Assembly (NCBI GenBank): GCA_028877275.1
Contig: JAPPFP010000026.1
Coordinates: 62,001 to 126,000 of the forward strand
DNA length: 64,000 nt
DNA from: Acidobacteriota bacterium
GTDB lineage: Bacteria; Acidobacteriota; Thermoanaerobaculia; Multivoradales; Multivoraceae
Reading direction: 5' to 3'
Part shown: one piece after another, positions 48,098-57,380 of the stretch
How the letters are laid out: each line of letters opens with the position of its first letter
Numbering within the stretch: position 1 is the first letter of the stretch
Notes under the pieces: model-generated
Told to the model about the DNA's origin: nothing
Databases searched by the model: none
What the model saw: only the letters and a program-made list of their open reading frames with translations
Translations under genes and position numbers: made by a program

Positions 48098-48189
<92 letters not shown>

Positions 48190-48226
48190 GGCAACGCCTC
48201 GATGCCCGGTTGACGAAGCTCGCCGC

Positions 48227-49684
48227 CTAACTCAACCCATACGCCCGCCGCACCTCATCGCCATCCGGGTCCGCGGCAACGTGCGGATCGTCATCGAAGA
48301 TCAGACACGTCCGGCTCGCGCCGTCATAGCGCGGCCACTCCGGCAGGCCGGCGCCGTTCGGATCGCCCGTGCGTGCGAACTGGACCAGCGAGGCGCCCCA
48401 GAGCCTGGCGATCGCGCGGTTCTCGTCCGTGCTCTCGTGGAATGACACGAGGCCCGGCTTCGCCATGGCGAACTGGTTGAAGGTGAAGGCGATGTCGCAT
48501 CCGTGGGTGATGCCGAGAGGGTGATCGGTGGGCACCTCGAAGTTGTAGACCCAGCCGCCGGCGCCCGCGTTGGTCGCCGCCTCGGCGTTCCGCAGCGACG
48601 CCGAACGGAACAGGTCGCACCAGACCTGGGCCACCCTGGCCACCTCGTCGGCGCCCGGGAGCAGTCCGTCGAAGTGCGAGACGTAGTCCTCGGGGCTGTG
48701 CGGGTTGATGAGCGGCAGAAACAGGGCCATCACGATGTCGAGCCCCATCGGCGCCGGCCCGCCGAGATCGGCCAGGTAGCTTCCCTCGTCCCGGTTGCTC
48801 CCGGCGATGAGCGGCGGTCCGCCGGCGCCCTTGCGTGCGATCGCCTCGACCGTCGGTTGCGTGATCACGGTGCCGTCCACCGTCTGCGCGGTTGGCGCGG
48901 CACCCTGCAGGTAGAGCGCGAAGAGTTCGTCCGCCGGGAGCGCCTGGAGCCGCGCCTCGAGATCGCTCTCGATCCCGAGATGCGCGGCCAGCGCGCCGGC
49001 CGCGTCGGGCACGGGCAGAATCCCGATGTCGATGTCGCCGGGACTGAAGGCGACGGACCGGTGGAACAGCCCTTCGGCCGCCGGCGCACCCTGCAGGGCG
49101 AGCACGGAGCCGGCGCCGCCGCTCTCGCCCCAGATGCTGACGCAGCCTGGGTCGCCGCCGTAGTCGGCGATGTTGTCGCGGATCCAGCGGAGCGCCGCGA
49201 TCTGGTCCTCGAAGCCCCGGCTGACGCTGCCCGCGTAGGCGTCGCCCAGGGCGCTGACGTCGCAGAAGCCGAAGACGTTCAGGCGGTAGTTGATGGTGAC
49301 GACCACGCAGTCCTGCTCGCGGGCGAGCACGCTGCCGTCGTACTCGTTGGCGGAGCCCTGCAGGTAGCCGCCGCCGTGGATCCAGCAGATCACCGGCCGG
49401 CCCGCGCGGTCCGCGGCCGGCGTGTGCACGTTCAGGTAGAGGCAGTCCTCCGACTGCTCGCCCGGAATCTCAGGCCCGGCCAGCACCTCGGGGAAGGGCG
49501 GCTGGGGGCAGCGGTTGGGGTGCCGCGTCGCATCCAGCGTTGCGCTCCAGGGCGGCGCGGGCTGGGGCGAGCGCCACCGCAGGCCGCCGGTCGGTGGCGC
49601 GGCGTACGGCAGGCCCAGGAAGACGGACACGCCGTCGCGGTCGATGCCCCGCACGGCGCCGAGCCGTGTCCGAATCGTCGTCAT
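48227..49684 (-). CDS. Type B carboxylesterase
   Basis: Alpha/beta-hydrolase of 485 residues from ATG 49684 (an earlier GTG at 49711 would overlap the tannase gene). Family marks: FLGLPYAAPPTGGLRWRSPQP near 22, EDCLYLNVHTP near 79, oxyanion loop WIHGGGYLQGS, nucleophile elbow GESGGAG with S188 and THGCDIAFTF with the likely catalytic His. No signal peptide is evident, so it is probably cytosolic. It is the last gene of a minus-strand set with a tannase-family esterase, cytochrome P460 and a molybdenum hydroxylase; ester-linked aromatics are plausible substrates. Confidence 0.92.
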   Translation of the reverse strand: MTTIRTRLGAVRGIDRDGVSVFLGLPYAAPPTGGLRWRSPQPAPPWSATLDATRHPNRCPQPPFPEVLAGPEIPGEQSEDCLYLNVHTPAADRAGRPVICWIHGGGYLQGSANEYDGSVLAREQDCVVVTINYRLNVFGFCDVSALGDAYAGSVSRGFEDQIAALRWIRDNIADYGGDPGCVSIWGESGGAGSVLALQGAPAAEGLFHRSVAFSPGDIDIGILPVPDAAGALAAHLGIESDLEARLQALPADELFALYLQGAAPTAQTVDGTVITQPTVEAIARKGAGGPPLIAGSNRDEGSYLADLGGPAPMGLDIVMALFLPLINPHSPEDYVSHFDGLLPGADEVARVAQVWCDLFRSASLRNAEAATNAGAGGWVYNFEVPTDHPLGITHGCDIAFTFNQFAMAKPGLVSFHESTDENRAIARLWGASLVQFARTGDPNGAGLPEWPRYDGASRTCLIFDDDPHVAADPDGDEVRRAYGLS

Positions 49685-49697
49685 CGGGAGACGCCCG

Positions 49698-51257
49698 TCA
49701 GTCCGCGACACAGGCGTAGTTCGCGGCGTCGTTCACGTCCCCGGACCCGTCGTACTGCGCGTACTGGGGATAGGGGCACAGCGGGCGGGAGAAGCGCTTC
49801 CTGTCTTCCAGCGCCTCGCCGGCTTCGAGCATCGCCTCGCTCCAACTGACCGTCCTGTCGCCGAGGGCCACCTGGCCTTCCAGGAACGTGAAGTTCCCGG
49901 GGTGCTCCGCGAGGATCCGGTCGGGCGCTTCGCCGTTCTCCACCCAGTCGACGATCGCCTGGATGTAGTCGGCGGCCCAGGCGCCGTTTCCGCCCAGGCA
50001 GTGAATCATGCCCGGAACCATGAACGTGCGCAGGTAGTCGCCCATCTCCCCGTTCACTTCCCCGGCCTCCACCAGGAACTTCTCCAGCGCCGCGGCGCGG
50101 CAGGGAAAGTCGTGCCAGCCGTTGTAGATGATCAGCTTGCCGCCGCTCTCCTCGAACCTGCTGAAGTCGGGCGCCGGGAGGTCGACCGCGACCATGGCAT
50201 CTCTCAGCGCGGGCAGGTCCTTCACCGGGTCGAAGGCGTCGATGTCGAAGCCCGGTGTGCGGTGCATCGCCGCCACGAGCACGTCGACCGTGACGTCGGA
50301 CGCGGTCCCCTCGAGGAACGGCACGGGACCTGTCGCCCAGAGCTCGAAGTCGCCGTTCAGCTCCGCGCCCGGATAGACGCCCGGCACGACGACGGCGCCC
50401 GAGTCGTCCGTGATCCCGTTGTAGATGAAGCGCGCGGTCTCGATCTGGCCGGCCGTGAGGCAGTCGGCGGCGGGACCGTCCTGGCATTCGAGAGCGTCGA
50501 GTTCGAGCAGTTCGACGCCGCACTTGCGCGGATCGCCGACGATGCCGTCAGCGACGCCGTCCAGCATGTCGCAGGCTCTCCGGGTGTTCGCGTCCAGCAA
50601 CGCCACGGAGTCCGCGGTGAGGGGGTTCCGCTTCTGGTGCCGGCTCGTCTCGAGCGCGAACGTCAGCAGACCGAACCCATAGTCGACGGCCGGCGCCCCG
50701 GCGATGATCCCGTCGTAGTCGTCCGGATAGCGCAACGCCTCCATCAGCGCGGCGCGCCCGCCGTTCGAGCAGCCCCAGAGATACGCGTGCTCGACGGGCC
50801 GGCCGTAGAACTCCTGGATGATCCGCTTCGCCAGCACCGTCGTCAGGTGATTGGCGCGGAAGCCGAAGTCCAGTTGCGCGTGGTCGTCCCGGTAGAAGGA
50901 CGGGTCGTTCTCCGGCTCGTGGCCGGTGTCGGTCGTCGCCATGGCGAAGCCGTCGTCGAGCAGGCTGCTCGTGTCTCCGATCACGCCGGCCAGGCCCCCG
51001 GGGGCGTGAAACATGAACCGCCCCGTCCAGCCTTCGGCCGGCATGCGGACCTCGAAGCGGATCGTCGCGTCGATCGTGCCGCGGACCCGGCAATGCTCCG
51101 GGACCTCCGCGGCGGGGACCAGTACGCCCGGCCCCACCGCGTGGTCCGAGTCGGTCAGGAGGTAGAGCGCGTCGCAGCGGTCCGCGGGCGAATCCGCCAC
51201 GAGGGCGATGCCCGGAAGGGCGAGGCAGACCGAGGTCAGCAGGGCGGGAAAGCGCAT
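49698..51257 (-). CDS. Tannase/feruloyl-esterase family hydrolase, exported
   Basis: Exported esterase of 519 residues with a signal peptide (RFPALLTSVCLALPGIALVA). The serine elbow GCSNGGR occurs near 165, calcium-binding/lid text follows (DYDGIIAGAPAVDY), and the C-terminal GWHDFPC and PGMIHCLGG carry the expected Asp and His. Cysteines flanking the catalytic residues (AYLWGCSNGG and MIHCLGG) are those of the family's CS-D-HC motif. It would release phenolic acids from plant or algal esters. Lies 13 bp before the carboxylesterase. Confidence 0.92.
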   Translation of the reverse strand: MRFPALLTSVCLALPGIALVADSPADRCDALYLLTDSDHAVGPGVLVPAAEVPEHCRVRGTIDATIRFEVRMPAEGWTGRFMFHAPGGLAGVIGDTSSLLDDGFAMATTDTGHEPENDPSFYRDDHAQLDFGFRANHLTTVLAKRIIQEFYGRPVEHAYLWGCSNGGRAALMEALRYPDDYDGIIAGAPAVDYGFGLLTFALETSRHQKRNPLTADSVALLDANTRRACDMLDGVADGIVGDPRKCGVELLELDALECQDGPAADCLTAGQIETARFIYNGITDDSGAVVVPGVYPGAELNGDFELWATGPVPFLEGTASDVTVDVLVAAMHRTPGFDIDAFDPVKDLPALRDAMVAVDLPAPDFSRFEESGGKLIIYNGWHDFPCRAAALEKFLVEAGEVNGEMGDYLRTFMVPGMIHCLGGNGAWAADYIQAIVDWVENGEAPDRILAEHPGNFTFLEGQVALGDRTVSWSEAMLEAGEALEDRKRFSRPLCPYPQYAQYDGSGDVNDAANYACVAD

Positions 51258-51350
51258 GTGAATCTCCTGGCTGGTCGCTGCCGTGGTCGACGCGGCAGGG
51301 GAGCGTTTCAGGGAAACGGACGCTCGGTGAGGAGTTCCTGGATCCGATCG

Positions 51351-51950
51351 TCAGCGGTCTGATGCCAGATGCTCGATCTCCCCCCGCTGCAACACCGGAT
51401 AGAACTGCGTGAACACATTGTCCGTCGCAGCATGCTCCGCATGGCAGTCGTAGCACCGGTCCTTCGGGAACGCTGACGCCGACTCCCTCAGCCCTCCGGA
51501 CCGGTCGCGGAAGCTGAGGTAGGCCCAGCCTTCGGGGTACCGCTCGCTGTCCTTGACCGCGACCTCCATCCCCAGGAAGTCCTTCTCGAAGTAGCCGGCC
51601 TGGTTGATGGACTCGCGGGAGCCGGGGCGGAAGACGTCCATGGGGAGCATGGTGCCCTCGGGGAACTCGCCGGTCTCCATGAAGTAGCGGTAGGCCTCCG
51701 GCTGGATGTAGACGTTGGTGAAGGCGCCGGGGCCTTCGCGCTCGGCGGCGTCTTCGTTGTAGCTGAGGCCGAGCGAGGCGCCGACGAAGACCCAGGTGCG
51801 GTAGCCGTCGGGACGGATGAGGTCGCCGTCGGCGGTGTAGGTGGGGACGGCCATGCCGTCGAGCGACGGGGCGGCGTCCGACTGTTGGGCGACGGCGACG
51901 AAGGCCGCGATCAGGAGGATGAGGGCTGCTGCGATGGCGATGTTGCGCAC
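51351..51950 (-). CDS. Cytochrome P460-family protein
   Basis: Exported 199-residue heme protein from GTG 51950 with an N-terminal hydrophobic leader (IAIAAALILLIAAFVAVAQ). A single heme motif CYDCH lies near the C-terminus (DRCYDCHAEH), and the YRTWVFVGASLGLSYN and FTNVYIQPEAYRYFMETGEFPEGTM text is typical of cytochrome P460 relatives. Starts 6 bp after the molybdenum hydroxylase large subunit, so it may take electrons from that enzyme. Confidence 0.87.
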   Translation of the reverse strand: MRNIAIAAALILLIAAFVAVAQQSDAAPSLDGMAVPTYTADGDLIRPDGYRTWVFVGASLGLSYNEDAAEREGPGAFTNVYIQPEAYRYFMETGEFPEGTMLPMDVFRPGSRESINQAGYFEKDFLGMEVAVKDSERYPEGWAYLSFRDRSGGLRESASAFPKDRCYDCHAEHAATDNVFTQFYPVLQRGEIEHLASDR

Positions 51951-51956
51951 AGGCGG

Positions 51957-54179
51957 TCAGGCCCAGCTCAGGTCGTGCCTTGAGATCGGCAGCGAGCGGA
52001 TCCGCTTGCCGGTCACGGCGAAGATCGCGTTGCACAGCGCCGGCGGGACCGGCGGCAGCGCGGGTTCACCGAGACCGGTGGGCTGGTTGTCGCTCATCAC
52101 CCAGTGGACCTCCACCGGCGGCGCCTGGTCGATGCGGAGCAGCTTGAAGTTGTGGAAGTTGCTCTCGTTCGTGCGGCCGCCGTCGAAGGTGATCTCCTGG
52201 TCGAGCGCCTGGCCGAGGCCGTCGAGAGCGGCGCCCTGGACCTGGTTGACGGCGTTGCTCGGGTTGACGAGCTGCCTGCCGACATCGCCGGCGACCCAGA
52301 TCCTGTCGACGCCGAGTTCGCCCTCCTTGCTGACCGTGGCCTGGACGACTTCGGCGAAGTAGCCGCGGTGGCTGAAGTGGAACGCGACGCCCTGGGCGGT
52401 GCCCTCGGGTAGGTCAGCCTTGCCCCATTCCGACTTGTCGCGCACGAGTTCGAGTACGGCCTTCATCCGCTGCGGGTCGAGTGCCGGCCTCATGCCTTTC
52501 TGCGCCGCGTCGAGCAGGTCGAGCCGGAACTGCAGGGGGTCCTTTCCGGCTTCGGCTGCGAGTTCGTCGATGAACGACTGGACGACGAAGGAGATCGCGT
52601 TGCTGGTCGGAGCGCGCAGCGCTCCCGTTGGGATGCCGAGGGGCATCTTCGACGCCTGGAGCGCGAAGTTCGGTACGAACGCCTGCGGGAACTCGTTCCG
52701 CGCCATCTCGGCACTCGGGGAGAAGCGCGGGCCTTCGCCGAACGAGACGAAGTGGTCGCGCCAGGCCACGAGGTTTCCGGAGTCGTCGAGACCGCCCTCC
52801 AGATAGTGGTAGCCGCCGGGGCGGAAGTAGTCGAACCGCGTGTCGTCCTCGCGGTTCCACACCAGCTTGACCGGAACTCCCGCCTGCCGCGCGATCAGCG
52901 CCGCCTCGAGCATGTAGTCCCAGTACAGGCGCCTCCCGAAGCCCCCTCCCATCCGGGTCAGGTGGATCGTGATCTGGTCTTCGGGAATGCCCAGCGCCTT
53001 GGCCAGGTCGCCGCGGGCGAACTGTGGAGTCTGGATCGGCGCCCACATCTCGAGCCCGCCATCGTGGAAGTGTGCGGTCGTGTTCTGCGGCTCGAGTGGC
53101 GCATGGGCGAGGAAGGGGTACTGGTAGGCGGCCTTGACCGTCTTCGCCGCGGAGGCCAGGGCGCCGGCCGCGTCGCCGTCGTTCCTGAGATCCTGTTCCG
53201 GCGCCTGCTTCGACAGCTCCTCGGCCTGCCGGTCGAAGGCTGCGGTGCTCTGGGACGCGGTCGACCCCTCGTCCCAGGTGACCTCCAGCTTGCTCCGAGC
53301 CTCGTTGATCAGCCACCAGGAGTCGCCGACGATGGCGATGCCGTTTGGCAGCCCGACCTGAAACATCGAGGGCGCGGCGTTTCCGGCCTGAGCGGTCGAG
53401 TCGACGACGAAGGCGTCCGTGACGCCGGGCGACGCCTTGACCGCGTCGAGGTTGGCGCTCTTCACCTTGCCGCCGTGGACCCGGCACTTCTCGAACACGG
53501 CGTACTTCATGCCGGGCACGGTGACGTCGATGCCGAAGAGCGGCTTGCCGGTGACGATCTGCGGGTTGTCGACGCCTGGGATCTCCTGGCCGATGATCCT
53601 GAAGTCCTTGGCGTCCTTGAGCGGGACGGTCCGGGGATTCGGCGGCTCGACCCCGGCCGCGGCGGTCGCCAGCTCGCCGTAGGTGAGCGACTTCTTCTTG
53701 AAGTGGACGACGCCGGCCTCGGTCGTGCAGTTCTCCGGCTTCGTCTTCCACTGCTGGGCCGCGGCCGCGACGAGCATGGCGCGGGCGGCGGCGCCCACGC
53801 GGCGCATCGACTGGTAGTGCATTGGCGTCGCCATGCTGCCGCCAGCCATCTGGCCGCGGTACTTCGTCGCGTCGAAGTCCGCCTGCTCGACGCGCACCTG
53901 GCTCCAGGGAATGTCGAGTTCTTCGGCGATGAGCATCGGCAGCATCGTCTTGACGCCCTGACCGATCTCGGGGTTCTGGGCCATGATCGTCGCGATGCCG
54001 TCCGGCGTCAGACGGATGAAGGCGTTGAGCGCCGTCTCGGCATCGGCAGTGGCGGCAAAGGCGCCGCGCGCGCCGTCCAGCGAGAAGCGGGCTCCGAGGA
54101 GCATGCCGCCGCCGGCCAGGGCGGTGACGTGAAGGAAGCCGCGCCGGGAGAGGTTGCCTGTCTTGTCCACGGCGTTCAT
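51957..54179 (-). CDS. Molybdopterin-binding hydroxylase large subunit (IorB/aldehyde-oxidase-like), Tat-exported
   Basis: A 740-residue xanthine-oxidase-family catalytic subunit. The N-terminus SRRGFLHVTALAGGGMLLGA is a twin-arginine signal, which fits periplasmic isoquinoline 1-oxidoreductase-like or membrane aldehyde dehydrogenases. Molybdopterin-binding text includes AQNPEIGQGVKTMLPMLIAEEL, MGGGFGRRLYWDY, PTGALRAPTSNAISFVVQSF and NAVNQVQGAALDGLGQAL. It overlaps the 2Fe-2S subunit gene by ATGA. The usual FAD subunit is absent, as in quinone/cytochrome-linked members; the neighbouring cytochrome P460 could be an acceptor. Substrate: an aldehyde or N-heterocycle. Confidence 0.92.
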   Translation of the reverse strand: MNAVDKTGNLSRRGFLHVTALAGGGMLLGARFSLDGARGAFAATADAETALNAFIRLTPDGIATIMAQNPEIGQGVKTMLPMLIAEELDIPWSQVRVEQADFDATKYRGQMAGGSMATPMHYQSMRRVGAAARAMLVAAAAQQWKTKPENCTTEAGVVHFKKKSLTYGELATAAAGVEPPNPRTVPLKDAKDFRIIGQEIPGVDNPQIVTGKPLFGIDVTVPGMKYAVFEKCRVHGGKVKSANLDAVKASPGVTDAFVVDSTAQAGNAAPSMFQVGLPNGIAIVGDSWWLINEARSKLEVTWDEGSTASQSTAAFDRQAEELSKQAPEQDLRNDGDAAGALASAAKTVKAAYQYPFLAHAPLEPQNTTAHFHDGGLEMWAPIQTPQFARGDLAKALGIPEDQITIHLTRMGGGFGRRLYWDYMLEAALIARQAGVPVKLVWNREDDTRFDYFRPGGYHYLEGGLDDSGNLVAWRDHFVSFGEGPRFSPSAEMARNEFPQAFVPNFALQASKMPLGIPTGALRAPTSNAISFVVQSFIDELAAEAGKDPLQFRLDLLDAAQKGMRPALDPQRMKAVLELVRDKSEWGKADLPEGTAQGVAFHFSHRGYFAEVVQATVSKEGELGVDRIWVAGDVGRQLVNPSNAVNQVQGAALDGLGQALDQEITFDGGRTNESNFHNFKLLRIDQAPPVEVHWVMSDNQPTGLGEPALPPVPPALCNAIFAVTGKRIRSLPISRHDLSWA

Positions 54180-54688
54180 GCCTCACTCCCTCCCGCTCCC
54201 GTAGCCGTTTCGTGGCTGGTGGCCGGTGGACCCTGCGCGATGTCCGCGGCGCGGTGGATGGCGGCGCGGATGCGGGTGTAGGTCGCGCACCGGCAGATGT
54301 TCCCGCTCATCGCTTCGTCGATGTCGTCGTCGGTCGGCGCCGGGTTGCTCGCGAGGAGCGCCGAGGCCGACATGATCTGGCCGGCTTGGCAGTAGCCGCA
54401 CTGGGGTACGTCGATCTCCTGCCAGGCGAGCTGCACGGGATGGGCGCCGTCCTCGGACAGGCCTTCGATCGTCGTGATCTCCTTGCCCTCGGCGCGCGAC
54501 ACCGGCATGCGGCAACTGCGCTCCGGCTCGCCGTTGACGTGCACGGTGCAGGCCCCGCAGAAGGACCGGCCGCAGCCGAACTTGGTGCCCTTGAGGTCGA
54601 GTTCGTCGCGGAGAACCCACAGCAGGGGCATCTCCGGCGGCGCGTCGACCGTCGTCGACTTGCCGTTCAGCGTGAAGGCGATTGCCAT
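54176..54688 (-). CDS. 2Fe-2S subunit of molybdenum hydroxylase (IorA-like)
   Basis: A 170-residue protein with two 2Fe-2S clusters: a plant-ferredoxin type (GTKFGCGRSFCGACTVHVNG, plus later Cys in ERSCRM) and the helical C-terminal one (QCGYCQAGQI, NICRCATYTRI). Start ATG 54688 has GAGGAGAACG upstream. It passes electrons from the molybdenum centre of the overlapping large subunit. No export signal; presumably carried out with the Tat-bearing partner. Confidence 0.94.
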   Translation of the reverse strand: MAIAFTLNGKSTTVDAPPEMPLLWVLRDELDLKGTKFGCGRSFCGACTVHVNGEPERSCRMPVSRAEGKEITTIEGLSEDGAHPVQLAWQEIDVPQCGYCQAGQIMSASALLASNPAPTDDDIDEAMSGNICRCATYTRIRAAIHRAADIAQGPPATSHETATGAGGSEA

Positions 54689-54792
54689 GAGTTCGTTCTC
54701 CTCGAGGGCCATTGCGGGGCGGCGACTTACTGGCTGGTCATACAGTGAATGAAACGCGGGGTGAGGTCAAGGGGTCGCCCGCGATGTAGCGC

Positions 54793-56337
54793 TCAGTTCC
54801 GGAATGCCTCCAGCTTTCGCCTGAGGGACCGGCAGAGGCTGGAACCGTCATCGCCCGTCTCGTAGACGTAGCGGTCGGGCCGAATCAACACGCTGGACGA
54901 GTTGTTTCGGCCAAGCCAGCGGGTGAGTTCGCCGTTCGCGTCGGACAGGTCGCGGCCAAGCTGGAGGACGATGCCGCCGAGGACCTCCCTGAACCAGTCC
55001 ATGTCGGCCCCGGTGGTCGGGGAACTGACAATGAGAGAGAACTCCGGACCCAGCAGGTCGTCGAGCCAGGTTTCGCCGCTGGCGGTCGTCACGCGGGGCC
55101 GGATCATGCGTGCCCCGGAGGCCTCCGAGCTTCCGATCAGCCCCCGCTGGTAGGGCTGCCGGTTCGTCATGCGCCGCATCAGGGAGAAGCCGGTCTTTCT
55201 CTTCCTGCGGCCGCGGAAGAAGGAGTAGTTGCGGTTCAGAATGGCGAGCGGGCTCGAAGCGCTGATCATCCTGCCCCGCTCCGACGCGCCCTCGATCAGA
55301 CGCGCGCAGTGGTCCCAGCACTCCTCCTGGTAGGTGTCCAGAAGCGACGGTCCGGCGAGCCCCCGAAACAGGAGTTCGAACTTGAAGGCCAGGTTCAGGG
55401 CATCGCGGATGCCCATGTTGAGGCCCTGACCGGAGAAGGGCGGCGACTGATGGGCGGCATCTCCGGCCAGCAGCAGTCGACCGACGCGCCAGGCCTTCGG
55501 CATCGAGCCATGGAAGAGGAAGGGCTGAGTACGGAGGATCTCGCACGAAGACGGGTCGAAGTACTCGGAGATCGCATCGAGCGCGTCTTCGGCAGTGAAG
55601 CTCCGGGCGAGCGCCTCGCCGGCTTCGAAGTCGAAACGGACGTGCTTGTGGTGCCCCTTGAAGTACACCACCGAACGGTTGCGCCGGCACCTGATCTCGG
55701 AGCCGTCCGGAAGGGAATCGAAGAGCTTCTGGTCGTGAACGACGAGGTCGACGACGATCCACTGGCGCCGGTAGCCGAACTCGACCCGCTCCGACCCCAT
55801 CGCCGACCGGCAGAAACTGCCGCCGCCGTCAGCTCCGACGGCGTAGCGTCCGGTGAACTCATGGCGCTCGCCGGTGTCGCCATTCGTCGCGACCACCTTC
55901 GCGGCCTCGCCCGAACCGTCGACCGCGCACACGTCGTACCTGAGGAACGCGTCGACTCCGACGCCTTTCGCGAAGTCGTCGCGCAGCAGGCGCTCGAGCG
56001 CGGGCTGGTGGAACACCATGCCGCCCATCGGGAACCCGAACCGGCTCGGAGCCCGCAGGAAATCGAGCGTCATGAGCGGCCGGCGCTTCGCGTCGACGAA
56101 CTCGTTCCGCGTGTAAGGCGAGGCGTCCCCGGGGATCAGCCTCTGGAGGATCCCCATGGACGTGTAGATGCGGCAGCTCTCCGGGTCGAGGACCATCGCC
56201 CGGGGCGTGGGATAGACATCCGGCTCGCGGTCGAAGATCGCCACCGACCGGCCACGCGCCCGAAGCAGGTTGGCGAGCGTGGCGCCAGTCGGCCCGCAGC
56301 CGACGATCAGTACGTCGTACTTCTTGTTCTCGCTCAC
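54793..56337 (-). CDS. FAD-dependent aromatic hydroxylase (MhpA/PheA-like)
   Basis: A 514-residue flavoprotein monooxygenase. Dinucleotide motif VLIVGCGPTGATLANLL at 9-25, GADGGGSFCRSAMG near 168, and LLLAGDAAHQSPPFSGQGLNMGIRDALNLA near 285 complete the FAD signature. The C-terminal region has a thioredoxin-like remnant. It is a separate paralogue of the monooxygenase at 27064 and is not in an obvious operon; it is divergent from a DinB-like gene 95 bp away. Substrate is a phenolic acid or similar, unspecified. Confidence 0.88.
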   Translation of the reverse strand: MSENKKYDVLIVGCGPTGATLANLLRARGRSVAIFDREPDVYPTPRAMVLDPESCRIYTSMGILQRLIPGDASPYTRNEFVDAKRRPLMTLDFLRAPSRFGFPMGGMVFHQPALERLLRDDFAKGVGVDAFLRYDVCAVDGSGEAAKVVATNGDTGERHEFTGRYAVGADGGGSFCRSAMGSERVEFGYRRQWIVVDLVVHDQKLFDSLPDGSEIRCRRNRSVVYFKGHHKHVRFDFEAGEALARSFTAEDALDAISEYFDPSSCEILRTQPFLFHGSMPKAWRVGRLLLAGDAAHQSPPFSGQGLNMGIRDALNLAFKFELLFRGLAGPSLLDTYQEECWDHCARLIEGASERGRMISASSPLAILNRNYSFFRGRRKRKTGFSLMRRMTNRQPYQRGLIGSSEASGARMIRPRVTTASGETWLDDLLGPEFSLIVSSPTTGADMDWFREVLGGIVLQLGRDLSDANGELTRWLGRNNSSSVLIRPDRYVYETGDDGSSLCRSLRRKLEAFRN

Positions 56338-56432
56338 GACGCGGCGCCAGGAGCCCGAAGACGGGGCAGGCTAGCAGACGGAAGACGGGGCCGGCGCGAG
56401 AGAGCCGGTAGGCTTCGCCGGCGCGCGACGAC

Positions 56433-57233
56433 ATGAGCAGCTTCCAGCAGATCGCCGATTTCCGGGACGAGTGCGACTGCCTCGCCGAGGTCCTGGATCC
56501 CCTCGCCGACGCCGACTTCGAGCGGGCCACCTTGTTCAAGGGGTGGACGCTTCACGATGTCGTCGCGCATCTCCACATCTTCAACTACGCGGCCGACGCC
56601 TCGTACCACGACCAGTCCGCCTTCGACGGCTTCAGGCAGTTCATGGCCGAGCGCCGGGGCCGCCTCAACCTCCGCGAGCTGACCGACGAGTGGTTCGAGG
56701 GCAAGCGCAACCGCGCTGTCTACGACGTCTGGCGCGAGTACTACCCGCGGATGTGCGAGCGGCTCGAGGGGCTCGATCCGAGGAAGCGCGTGGAGTGGTT
56801 CGGGCCGCCGATGAGCGTGCGCAGCTCGGTCACCGCCAGGCAGATGGAGACCTGGGCCCATGGCCAGGAGGTCTTCGACGTGCTGGGACTCGACCGCGCC
56901 GAGGCCGACAGGATCCGCAACATTGTCTTCCTCGGGTTCAACACCTTCGGCTGGACGTACGCGGTGCGTGGCCTCGAGGTGCCGGGCGTCGTTCCGGCGC
57001 TCCAGCTGACCGCGCCTTCCGGCGAGGTCTGGACCTGGAACGCGGACGAGACGACCAACCGGATCACCGGCGTCGCGGTCGAGTTCGCCCAGGTAGTCAC
57101 CCAGGTCCGCAACGTCGCCGACACCTCGCTGGAGGTCGTGGGGTCCATCGCCACCGAGTGGATGGGCATGGCGCAGTGCTTCGCCGGCGGGCCCGAGACC
57201 CCGCCGGCGCCGGGCACGCGGCACAAGGCGTAG
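56433..57233 (+). CDS. DinB/MDMPI-like metal-binding protein (TIGR03084 type)
   Basis: Soluble 266-residue protein of the mycothiol-maleylpyruvate-isomerase-like/DinB superfamily. The metal-binding histidines fit the pattern of this fold: WTLHDVVAHLHIFN near 38-51 and METWAHGQEVFDVLG near 138. The family is often beside aromatic-degradation or thioester genes and may perform thiol-dependent isomerisation or transfer. Actual reaction is unknown. Divergent from the adjacent FAD hydroxylase, suggesting shared regulation. Confidence 0.84.
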   Translation: MSSFQQIADFRDECDCLAEVLDPLADADFERATLFKGWTLHDVVAHLHIFNYAADASYHDQSAFDGFRQFMAERRGRLNLRELTDEWFEGKRNRAVYDVWREYYPRMCERLEGLDPRKRVEWFGPPMSVRSSVTARQMETWAHGQEVFDVLGLDRAEADRIRNIVFLGFNTFGWTYAVRGLEVPGVVPALQLTAPSGEVWTWNADETTNRITGVAVEFAQVVTQVRNVADTSLEVVGSIATEWMGMAQCFAGGPETPPAPGTRHKA

Positions 57234-57239
57234 CGCCGC

Positions 57240-57248
57240 TGCTAAACT
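57240..57248 (+). promoter_or_regulatory. Extended -10 element of tRNA-Gln promoter
   Basis: TGCTAAACT followed by GCCCGG, 20 bases before the mature tRNA-Gln, matching the motif in front of tRNA-Glu and tRNA-Ser. Confidence 0.55.
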
Positions 57249-57268
57249 GCCCGGCTTGCCGCTACCGC

Positions 57269-57342
57269 TGGGAGGTCGTCTAACGGTAGGACATGCGGCT
57301 CTGGACCGTAGAATCGGGGTTCGAATCCCTGCCTCCCAGCCA
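57269..57342 (+). tRNA. tRNA-Gln (anticodon CTG)
   Basis: 74-nt cloverleaf: acceptor TGGGAGG/CCTCCCA, anticodon loop CTCTGGA with anticodon CTG decoding CAG, T-arm GGGGTTCGAATCCCT, discriminator G and encoded CCA at 57340-57342. Confidence 0.95.
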
Positions 57343-57380
57343 GCTCGCGGTTCACGCCGCCACCGAACCGCGATGGGGTC

